From NCBI GenBank assembly GCA_008704415.1, contig VXIS01000053.1, positions 62,001 to 126,000 of the forward strand: 64,000 nt of DNA. Reading direction: 5' to 3'. The stretch is from Sphaerosporella brunnea (lineage: Eukaryota > Ascomycota > Pezizomycetes > Pezizales > Pyronemataceae). Made by a program: the position numbers and the translations under genes. The notes beneath the pieces are model-generated. The model worked only from the letters and a program-made list of their open reading frames with translations, was not told the DNA's origin and did no database searches. Shown here in pieces: positions 34,702 to 43,452 of this stretch; the first letter of the stretch is position 1, and each line of letters begins with the position of its first letter.

Positions 34702-35789
34702 ACTAGACTTTGTTTTGGCGTTTTTTGCTTGCTTTTGTTTTGCGGATGTTAAGGTGCGCATACCTGTAGTTTTACTTCTGTTGAGGGTAATGTGCCGATG
34801 GATGAAATGAGATGAGATGAGGAAAATAATGATAGTATTACAGAGAGAGATTTGGATTTCCGAGTGACCAGCCGTGAGAACATATACGTGTGCAAGTAGA
34901 CCTGCCTTGCCTACCATAGCTACCGGTAATGACGGTAGTTGCGCGGCCTGGAAAGTATGTACGTATGCTGGAAATAGAGAAGAAAATCAAAGTCTAGGTA
35001 CATGTATGTATGCGGGCAGCATAAAAGCCAAAAATGCGTCAAAGACCTCCCCCCCGCTGTCTCCTTTTCGTTCAAAGCCTCGACGTCCCGCTCGCCGGGA
35101 GGGGGCCAGCCGGCCAGTCAACCAAGAACTTGGTTCTCCGTACAGCGGGTAAACTTTGGTGACGAGAACACTTTACCTCCGGATTGCTATTGTGACTACC
35201 GGCGGAGAGGGGGCTGGGGGGCTGGGGGGCCGGGGGGCCGCTTCATAAAATCCCAGCAGGCGGAGGCTGTTGTGGTTATGTGGAGGGAGATAGGTGATGT
35301 GGATCGTGATGGTGCAGAGTGGGAGGAAAGATGTAGATAGAATTTGTGGATGGCGTCACCGAATCGGGGGGGGGGAGGGAGGGAGGCTGCCGCCTGGCTG
35401 GGTTTCTCCCTACCAGGTTTTTCTTGGTCATGTCGATAGAACGACTTGAACAGACCGGGAATAGAGCATAGACAGTAACACTTTTGGGGACGGTGCAGCA
35501 ACTGCGTTGTTATCATTACGCGGATAATACAGGGGTACAGACCTAGATACTCGACTTGTAACACATAGCGCTGTCTGGTGAAAAATAGAGTCCCCGAGAT
35601 GTGTATTCAGACGTCGGGCGCACAGAATCAATCGCTGGCGCCCACGATGGAGCGGGTGCCGGCTGTGAGCTCGCCATCCAGCGTGCGGGGGGGAGGGGGG
35701 GTTGAAAATAAGAAACCGATTGTTGGGGAGGTGTTTTCCAAGTTGGGGCCTGACGGACAGGAAGCACCACTTGAATTTCCCCCTCCTGC
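34702..35789. other. Intergenic, no gene recognised
   Basis: Downstream of the GH125 gene. The stretch has a G-rich run at 35209-35240, a G tract at 35369-35378 and a GGGAGG-rich section near 35692. The open frames here carry no recognisable domain. Confidence 0.45.
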
Positions 35790-36531
35790 CCTGAGCCTAC
35801 TATGCTGGACCGGGTGCCTGATGCTGCAGAAGAAATCACTGGAAATTGGCTTCAAGTGGATGAGGTGGATACTTTCTACCGCAGCTGACATTGCAGGCAC
35901 TGATAGAATCTCTAGAGCCCTTGTTGCTAGCCGAGGATATCTGTATTTCTTCGCCTTCCAATAGGATAAAAGATCAAAAATACTATCATCTGGTGATTCA
36001 CGGCACCAACTCTCATATTCATCAAGAGGTTTTTTATCCTGACCTGCTACAAGAATGGTTTGCTCTGATTGAGACTTGGTTTTGTGTTTTCGGGAACGCC
36101 CACGCTTTGCCTTGTCACTGGCTCTCCGATTTTGAGGTGACCCAGCATGGGAAGTTAGGGGGGCGTGCTGGTGAGAATCAAACATTAAGACATAAAGATA
36201 GTCATTGTTTGAGGGTGCCATTCCTGAAGTGGAGACATTTTCTCCAGCATCTTCTCCCTTATACTGGGTTTCCCACAAAGCTTGAACCGATGCTTTGGCA
36301 TTATCAAGCCATTCCTCATAGTCATCGGGATGCTCTCTCTTTGCCATAGATTGAACGTAATCCCACTTCCATTTGGGATCCAGGACGATGGCTGCAATGT
36401 AGACTGTATTTTTTTCTGAGGATTCTCGTGTATTTGTCAATATGATCCAGTCCATTACCAATGAAGGTCATGACAGTCTGAAACGTCTCTTTCAGCGCGG
36501 GAATTCGGGGGGCGTTTGATTCCCGCATCAC
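35790..36531 (-). mobile_element. hAT transposase C-terminal remnant
   Basis: On the minus strand, fragments of an hAT transposase are readable. LKETFQTVMTFIGNGLDHID comes first. After a frameshift near 36430 comes NTVYIAAIVLDPKWKWDYVQ, a long charged spacer and then the dimerisation segment FDLLSYWKAKKYRYPRLATR, LEILSVPAMSAAVES. This matches the hAT C-terminal pattern (W..n...YP.La..A..iLs.P.sSa..E). The N-terminal BED finger and first catalytic part are missing, and the end is eroded. No terminal repeats or duplication could be tied to it. It is a dead remnant, but shows that autonomous hAT elements existed in this genome. Several short hAT-type elements lie in this window. Confidence 0.8.
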
Positions 36532-36885
36532 TGACGAGCACTCGCGTAGCCACCCGTCAGCACGATGCCACTAGGTATTGCAGCGTTCAGGTTGGAGGGC
36601 GGGGGGAGGATGCTTAATCTCGCGTGGTGCGTCGGCGCGCCTTGCCAAATCGTGGGCTGGCTGTTTGGGCTGCGGCCCGCGACGGAGACCACAATGACGA
36701 CAAATACGACCACCATGATATCAACTACATCTATGAAAGGAAAAGTACATAAAGATGTTCGCCGTGGAAAATGACGACTAGGAGGAAACCAATAGATAGG
36801 AGTTTGCAATAACATTACAGATCCTGATAAGTTGATCGGCGCCGATTGATCCCCGCCACTCGCAGTGGCCGGTCTTTACCGGAGC

Positions 36886-36980
36886 TCACTCAAAGCCCTG
36901 GCAGCTGGGCTGGCCCGACAGCAGGCTGGGCCGTTTGGGCTGATGCAAAAAGCCCGCCCGGCTGGCTACTTAGAACACTG
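36886..36980. mobile_element. hAT-like MITE fragment, GGCTGGCT-rich family, copy C
   Basis: The right end, GGCTACTTAGAACACTG, matches the family terminus GGCTATTGAGAACACTG. To its left lie the AGCCC/GGGCTGG words and the GGGCTGATGCAAAAAGCCCG segment shared with copies A and D. The left terminus has eroded and its position is only approximate. The fragment interrupts the reading frame of the HNH gene remnant that begins at 36981. Confidence 0.6.
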
Positions 36981-37905
36981 GCTCGGGAGAATGGCCCCTT
37001 GCGGCCATGTTTCCGTCCTCTCAAAATTGACAGTAAGTAGTGGCAATAGAGGTATCGTGCAGCAGGCCTAGCCTTAGTCTTGAAACGCAGCTCATGACCG
37101 TCCAGATCTCCCCATTTTGCAGTCCATTTCAGGGACGAACGCTGTCGTCAACAATTCGCAGCACCCAGCGATCTATCGTGCCATCGCCTTGGAGGCGAGA
37201 TCTCGTTGCCAGCACTATCACAAGCTTGTGCTTGTCGAACCGTTCTTCAACGAAATCCGATAGTAAAAGACCGTTTCTCACAGAAAAAAGTTCGCCGATG
37301 GACTCATCGCCAAACAACATCGCCATTACGGTAGTTCCAAGAGCATGAGGAAAAATATGAGCAGCCTTTACACTATCAGGGTCCACGTATTTGCGTACCA
37401 CTGGGCAGTAAATTTTCTCTTCCGACTCATCCCAGCTGTCATGCGCCTTCAAAAGGTCCTGCCGAAACTTGCTCTGCTCCCTCAATGATCGCTGCTCCTT
37501 CCGCTCAAGAAATTCGATAAGCAAGTTAAGGAAGTTCTTGGAGGGCTCAGGGGAAATGTCGAGACTCTCGTGCAGGGCCTTGTTGAGCTCCACTTGCTCG
37601 CGCTGTAGATCCGCGAGTGCGTCTCAGAGGGTCGCCTGGGTGCGTAAATGGACAACCGCTCTAGTGTCCGGCAACGAAGAGATACGAACTGGGATTTTGG
37701 GAGCCGATAATGAGGACCGAGGGCCCTCTCCGGTAGGGTTAGAATCGTGATTCTCAATCTCCGTTCGAGGGTGAACGGTCGTAAGTGAAATTGAATTTCC
37801 TAAGGGTCTAAACGTCTGTGTTTGAAACGATCGGCAAATACTCTTCTCAACTATATTTTCAAAGTGGAAAGTGAGTAAGACAATGGCAAGTATCGATGAA
37901 TACAA
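36981..37905 (-). pseudogene. Broken HNH-nuclease-domain gene
   Basis: The frame 37623-37129 encodes a coiled N-terminal part (SKNFLNLLIEFLERKEQRSL) and a fungal HNH_2-type domain: YCPVVRKYVDPDSVKAAHIF, then PHALG, ELFSVRNGLLLSDFVEERFD. The Cys, His-rich AAHIFPH and Asn-Gly-Leu positions of the domain are present. Upstream the same frame continues after a TGA at 37626-37624. Downstream the expected tail (DLDGHELRFKTKARPAARYL, then YCHYLLSIL) lies in a different frame, near 37110-37010, and is cut at 36981 by a MITE end. No in-frame ATG is found at the start. Such domains occur in many fungal proteins of unknown role, some tied to mobile elements. The copy has a stop, a frameshift and a truncated 3' end, so it is dead as read. 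Confidence 0.75.
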
Positions 37906-37959
37906 TTGACCTACCGCGGCTGTGAGAGCAGAAGGGAATGGAGGGTGGAATGTTCCAGG

Positions 37960-38264
37960 CAGTTTCTCAATAGCCAGCCAGCCGGGCTGGCTGAGTTGGG
38001 CTGCGTTGGGCTGATCAAAAAGCCAGCCCGGCTTTGCAACTCGTAGCCCGGCCGGCTGGCTGTGGGCTTATGAAGAGTGGACATCATTTTTGCTTCACTG
38101 GTTATCACTCCGTCCCAATTCGCGACTTTTACATACAAAGACGCAGCCCACAGCCAGCCAGCCCGGGCTTCGTAGCCGGGCTGATCAAACAGCCAGCCCA
38201 GCCGGCCCATTTTGGCAGTCGGGCTGACAGCCCGAGCTTTTTGGGCCGGCTATTGAGAACACTG
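37960..38264. mobile_element. hAT-like MITE, GGCTGGCT-rich family, copy D
   Basis: A 305-bp element with ends CAGTTTCTCAATAGCC and GGCTATTGAGAACACTG. The flanking 8 bp read GTTCCAGG (left) and GTTCCGGA (right), matching at six of eight positions, an eroded hAT duplication. The inside is dense in AGCCAGCC/GGCTGGCT words and carries TATCACTCCGTCCCAATTCG, which also occurs with small changes in copy A near 16075-16095. It is non-coding and lies 54 bp upstream of the HNH remnant. Confidence 0.8.
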
Positions 38265-38780
38265 GTTCCGGAGGAAATGCTCGCTGAAGCTGACGGAATC
38301 AAGAAAGGAGAAGAAAGGAAGAAGTCTGACTCTCGAGCTTGCTCTCCTCTGAATGAAGCCTGGTGTGGGGGTGTGACTCGCAGAGCGTGCTCGAGGGAGT
38401 CAAAGAGTGAAGAAAGTGTGAATAGTTATTCTAGCTAAGTCCTCCTGACAGCGAGCTTAAGTAGTAAGTTCGATGTCAGTGAGGAAGCTTTCTCCCCCTC
38501 GCCTTCCACATTTGCTTCGATAACGTAGAGATGATGATCGACGGCGCTGGCGGGGTATACTCTTGATACTTGAAGGGCAGCGGAAGTGCAAGATATGCGC
38601 ACAGGAGTATCTCTGGAGGGACTGCTTGGCGGATGAGAGGTGCAAAAAATGTGGGGCTTGTCGGAGACCAAGGCTGTTCTTTGCATCTAAGAACTTTGAG
38701 GAGGGAGGAGGGTGTGGGTATGGCACTGGGAGGACCGGAGGAGTGAAATCGGTTGGAATGTAATTAAATCGGATATTTTG

Positions 38781-38836
38781 GACTCGACAAGTGCTTTGTG
38801 GAGGTGTGAAAGGATCCACAGAGCACTTGTCGAGTC
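38781..38836. repeat. Small perfect-arm hairpin
   Basis: Arms of 22 bp at 38781-38802 (GACTCGACAAGTGCTTTGTG plus GA) and 38815-38836 are complementary at 21 of 22 positions, around a 12-bp loop. It could be a remnant of a foldback element or a terminator-like structure for transcripts reading in from either side. Just upstream (38563-38763, plus strand) a 66-codon frame has paired cysteines (CKIC, CKKCGAC) but no identifiable family. No other feature is seen between 38265 and 39266. Confidence 0.6.
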
Positions 38837-39266
38837 GAAATACCCTATTTATGTGTGTGTGTCTTGTTTACTTTGCAAACAGTGAATCGTCCAGTTCGGT
38901 CGATGTTGAGAACGAATTATTTCCTGAGGGAGTAATGGTGCCGGATTTTTATATACATATAGGATGGATAGGTTGCAAGCCATAGGTATGCAGCAGGAGC
39001 CTTCAACTGCGTATTCCCCACCCGCAGTGCCATCCAAACTAGGATAACAATCCACCAACAATATTATGTACAACTTGGAAGTCCCATAACCAGTTCCAAT
39101 GGTTGAAGACCGCAGAAAATCGTCAGCCATAAACAGTCGCTCAAACGGCCCCGCTCGTGCCCATCGACATGAGTGCGGCGCGGGAGGGGTTGTCTTGTTG
39201 ACCGGGTGGGTGAAATTGTACGATTCATAACACTCTGATATATCGTCTCACGGTGAAGAGTTTGCA

Positions 39267-39383
39267 GCTACGGTCATAGAACACTGAAAGCACGGCTTCC
39301 CGTCCGCTCAGCCCTAGTTAAGCAGTGTATCGCGAGGTTAGTACTATGGTGGGTGACCACATGGGAATCCCTCGTACTGTAGT
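39267..39383 (+). rRNA. 5S ribosomal RNA
   Basis: About 117 nt that follow the eukaryotic 5S pattern. The 5' and 3' ends pair (CTACGG with CTGTAG). Conserved internal parts are GGCTTCCCGTCCGCTCAGCC, TTAAGC, GAGGTTAGTA and GGGTGGGTGACCAC followed by GGGAATCCC. A T run (GTTTTTCTTTT) after the 3' end serves as the RNA polymerase III terminator. The promoter is internal, read by TFIIIA and TFIIIC. It stands alone, not next to the rDNA, as is usual in filamentous ascomycetes. The loop around 39310-39335 departs a little from the common sequence, so it may be a variant or a pseudogene. The hAT element starting 139 bp downstream does not disturb it. Confidence 0.85.
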
Positions 39384-39521
39384 TTTTCTTTTGCTGCTTT
39401 GGTGTTCTTTTTGGTCGCTTTTGATGATGGAAGGGCGGGCAGGCGGGCAGGCGGGCGGGCCTGCGGCCGTGTGGCGGCCGAGTGATTCCAGATGACCACG
39501 CCCTCATCGCAACTTCGAAAA

Positions 39522-40226
39522 TAGTGATGCAAACGAGCCGGCTCGAGACGAGCCCAAGGGGTGACTCGAGTCGGATCGTCAGTTTCACTAGCTCAGCTCG
39601 CAAGCGCGAGCCGGGCTCGAGCGGCTCGAGCCAAAGCTCGAGCTGGTGGAGAGAAATCATATTTTGAGGCGGGAGCACGCGGGCAGGCGGCAGTTCATGG
39701 CCATGTAAATTTTCTACTATGTAGTTATCCCAGGGTAGATCAGTCCGATAAGTCTGACAGGCCCGAAGAGGAGTTGAGCGCTGCCTCGGCGTCTAAATTT
39801 ATGCCCTCCGGCATATCATGGTCACTCTGAGTGGTTGCCCCCCCGACCCCCGCCTTTGGTAGAACCTCCGGATCTTCGTACTCCCATTTTTCCCAGCTGT
39901 TTACTTCCGTTTGCTTGAGCCAATGCTTAAGCAACAACAGAGCACTGCTCGACTCCTCCAGAAGCCGGTTGCGTTTCTTTGTGATAATACTGTGCGGCTA
40001 GCGGTCGGGGGGAAGCCGGGAGGAAGGGTGGCGGGGATACTTGAGGGCGCTGCGGCCACCGGCGGAATCTCGTTCTTTCTAGAAACCTCGAGAGAAGTCG
40101 AGCTGAGCTCGAGCCCAAACCTTTTATGCTCGAGCTGCTCGAACACAAAAATATGTACGTTCGAGCCGGCTCTAGCTCGAAGCTCGAGCTCCCAGCTCGA
40201 GCTGGCTCGGCTCGTTTGCATCACTA
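39522..40226. mobile_element. Non-autonomous hAT element, CTCGAGC-rich, 705 bp
   Basis: The ends are perfect 18-bp inverted repeats, TAGTGATGCAAACGAGCC and its complement, flanked on both sides by the 8-bp duplication TTCGAAAA (39514-39521 and 40227-40234). TAGNGATG starts are typical of the Ac-like hAT group. The sub-terminal 130 bp on each side are packed with GCTCGAG/CTCGAGC words that fold back on each other and probably bind the transposase. The inner part (39740-40080) contains short open frames with no recognised domain. Confidence 0.93.
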
Positions 40227-40234
40227 TTCGAAAA

Positions 40235-41069
40235 GCTGGATACACAATTACGGCTATGTACATCGGGAACACCACGTAGCGTGAGGCGGAAGGCGAGTGA
40301 TTCCTCATGCTGAAATTGAGAACTGCCGCACTGCGCCGGGCACGCAGCCCTCAAGTTAACCACTATGTCTATTGATGGAGTCTATTATACCCCTAGCCCC
40401 ACATCTCCCATCCCACCTGCCCGCCCTAAACCTTCATACCCATCATTTCAGTGTAGGTACCTTCAAACGCCAGAAAAAAAGAAAATAAAAGAAAGAAACC
40501 AAACAACCCAAAAACGAATCTGCAGAAACAATGCGCCCATCTCCCCCTTACATGTTTAACCGGAAACGTGACAGCCCCCATAACGGCCGTACCAGGCTTT
40601 GGTTTTAGGTGAGCCGGTGCTTTTGTCGAAAGAAGCGGCGCCAAGGAGTCCGTTGAGGCGCGCGTGGAGGTGAAGGTGCGGGGCGGGAGGCTTTGGTTTT
40701 GGTGTTTGGCTTCCGCTTGATTTTTTGCGACTTCCGCTTGATGTCTCGGTGTCGATGATTATTCCTTGACGAAGTCTGGTGGGGTGGTCTTTATAACCTC
40801 GATGATCCTCTCCCGCATGGGATTTTTGTTTACCAATTTTTCGACTGGTTGGCCGCAATCTAGAGTACCGAATCAGGCCGAGCAAAGGGTTTATAGATCC
40901 CCTTCGATGTCCCCCTTCTTCGGGGCAGCCACTTCACGACGACAGGCAAAAAAAAAAAAAAAAAGTCATGAAAACGGAGAAGAGAAGGGGGATCCATTCC
41001 GTATCAACTTACATAACCATTACCCGACCGACTCTTGGAGGGGGGGCGGGGTGAAGGATGCTGCTGAAG
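40235..41069. other. Intergenic, no gene recognised
   Basis: Nothing convincing is seen. A minus-strand frame of 109 codons at 40556-40885 is rich in Lys, Ser and Pro without a motif. A 17-A tract lies near 40948-40964. Confidence 0.4.
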
Positions 41070-41300
41070 CTACATCAAAGTGCTTGCTTTATAGGCAAAC
41101 CAGTCCAAACGAGAGAGCATCTGTTCAAGATTTTGTGCCCGTTGAGGCGGTGTTGTGGAAGGCAGTGGCCGGACGCCACAAAAGAGACGACGGATGAATA
41201 CGCCAATAATCAAGGTCCTGTTATCTGACAAACGCTGTACGGAGGCAGTTTTTGGTCTTCCCGGGCAGCACCAATGTAGGAATCTGGGCCCTGAATAAGG
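41070..41300 (+). mobile_element. Eroded LINE C-terminal fragment, family A, plus strand
   Basis: The plus-strand reading (with frameshifts) contains QTREHL, a Trp/Arg-rich stretch, SDKRCTEAVFGLPG and, in the next frame, GSTNVGIW. These correspond in order to QTREHLMKRCAKWRKEQ, ADARCTEAVLGFL and GSTQVGKWP in the family-A LINE copy at 54849-55335. No target duplication or 3' hairpin could be found, so the copy is old or was cut. The flanking stretch from 41301 to 43005 shows no recognisable gene; a (TATG)n tract lies near 41937-41957. Confidence 0.6.
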
Positions 41301-43005
41301 GGATACTCAAAGGCTGGATTTCATTAGAAATTGCACTTGAATCCGGGGGGGGCACAACAAGGTTCTTCCATCGGCCGGGCGCTCTTGTAAGTGTCCAACT
41401 CGCTTTTTGCTTTTCAACTCGAGCAACGAGGGTTGAGAGAGAAAGCGCGTAGGGATCATTAATGTGGGCATTTTCGGTAAGGCGCGAAACACATCCGTCA
41501 CTCGCTTGGTACAACCATTCTACATATGCTGGGTCACTCAAAGTTACAAAGCGAGTTGAGTTGGCCTTTCGGACATGTGCGACTGCACCTTGTCTTTTCC
41601 ATTCTGATGCTGATGAAAAAACCTTTGATCAATCTTTGTTTTTTCTCCTTTGTATCTCCTTGGTGCGCTCCATATCAGGTGCGAATTTTCTTCCCTTGGT
41701 TCATTTCCTTTGAAGGAGCAGACCCCACAGTAGGACCCTGACCCTAGGGGTGAGGTATGGATGAAAATGTATGTAATACCAGATTCGCGGGATTTGCGAA
41801 AGTTGCCCCCTCCCCACCCCCAACCCGAACGTCCAAAAATACCGGCTTTCCCCGTTATGCATTTACACAGTTCTCTTGTTTCCGAGTTTATGCGGTAGCA
41901 AGACAGGAACTCTTTTCAAGCCAAAGACTGCGGGCGTATGTATGTATGTATGTATGTACTTAGTACGAGGAGGCTATGGACAAAAGAAACAACGAGCAGT
42001 CGCCAAACGACCACCACCACCACGTCCTAGAAACCCCGAAACAAACCCCACAGTGGGAGAGCTGCCATACGCGCACGAGCCCTTGGTAGGCCGGCCGGCT
42101 TCTCTGCTTCAGAAAAGTGGGGCAAAACGAACGAGTGTTCTCGACGCAATTTCAGCAAAGAAAAAACTGAAGCCATGTTCTCGACGCAACCAGGTGGTGG
42201 AGGGAGACGACGACGACGACGACGAGGCATGCAAAACCGGGAGTCTGGGGTGGTTGGGTGGGTAGGCGCGAATAATGACGGCGATCTGCTCATTTCTTTT
42301 CCCTTTCGGGGTGGGCGTGCAGATGCATTGTTTAAAACTTAAAATGCAAACGCTGTCTTGTCCAGTGTCCACACAAGAGCGCAGGCAACATCGCAACTTT
42401 TCACCAATCACCGAGGATCTCGAGAGATGCCAAAGCTGACAGATCACATCCCCCCCCCCAAGATCAAGATGCTCCGTTATTGGAAGGTGCCACAGCCTCG
42501 ATCCTTCGATCCCCCTCCCCCGGGCTTCCGAGTCCACATGTGCCGAAGGTGGTGGGTTGTTGCTTGCTGCGGGTGCGAGTGCGAGCGTCCTCTAAAAGTG
42601 TGTGGGTGGGTAACACAATGCACACTGCCTCTTCACAGACCACGTTGTCAGCCTACAGCATCGGCTGACCCCCTTGAACTACCCCGCACTATTCTCACGA
42701 TCACGACGCGGTGTTTTCGTTCACGGCGGGGATGCGGTGGTTATTTATTTCTTTCTTTCATTGAAGTCGCTAAAAAACGAGAACACTAAAAACTACTGAT
42801 GCAATATCTGCCTGCTTGTGCTTGGTGCTGGGGGTGTTCTGGGCGTGGTTCGTTAGTGCTTTTTCAGAGCGAGGGCTGGCTCGGGAGGAAGGGAGAGGGG
42901 AGCTATACCGCGCCGATGTCGCTGCTGTTCTGAAGGCAGAGTAATCGGGCTCCTACAATACGATTAGACCAACAGATTTCGCCGGCGAGAAGGGGGGGCG
43001 TCGGC

Positions 43006-43452
43006 TCAACATACCATGCCCTTAGCGATAGAATATTCGGTAACATCCACCGCCATGTCCAGATCTCCGAAGATATTCTTCATATTCGAGAACTGCGATC
43101 ACCTTCCGTTAGTTCTCCTAGCCTCTCGAGATAAGCGAACGGATGGGATCTTACCAGATCTTGATGGTGGTTCTGCGTCCCCGCGGCCGTGGCGCCCCAG
43201 GCGGCGTAGTTTGGCTCCTTTTTTGTTTTTTGATTAGTCCCTGGGGGAAGCGGGAGGGAAAGGCCCGAAGGAACATACCTGGTAGTTCTGCTTCAGATAC
43301 GCTGAAACGTCGATGAAGGGCTTGTTATCGGTGGAGCAGGTGGTGGTGGTGGTGGTGGTGGTGGTCTTCGTAGCGTAAGCACGACGGGCGAGAGTGAGCC
43401 GACCGCGCAGAACGCGGGAAGTAGCGAGGCTAATTGAAGTAAACGAGGCCAT
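43006..43452 (-). CDS. Small mitochondrial-type hypothetical protein
   Basis: Exons 43452-43279, 43217-43155 and 43092-43006, with introns of 61 and 62 nt, give 107 residues. The N-terminus (MASFTSISLATSRVLRGRLT, LARRAYATK) is a textbook mitochondrial targeting sequence, rich in Ser, Arg and Ala with no acidic residues and followed by RRAYA. Then come a run of nine Thr and DVSAYLKQNYQ, EPNYAAWGATAAGTQNHHQD and FSNMKNIFGDLDMAVDVTEY. I do not recognise the family. The 3' end is uncertain. Reading on from exon 3 gives an immediate stop (MVC*). The same point is a strong donor (GTATGT), and an acceptor at 42953 would add an exon starting EPDYSAFRTAATSARY. Confidence 0.65.

Noticed and set aside
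36990..37010. TTGCGGCCATG resembling the LINE family-A hairpin
   Set aside because: It lies in the coding part of the HNH remnant and lacks the full inverted repeat and tail, so it is a chance match.
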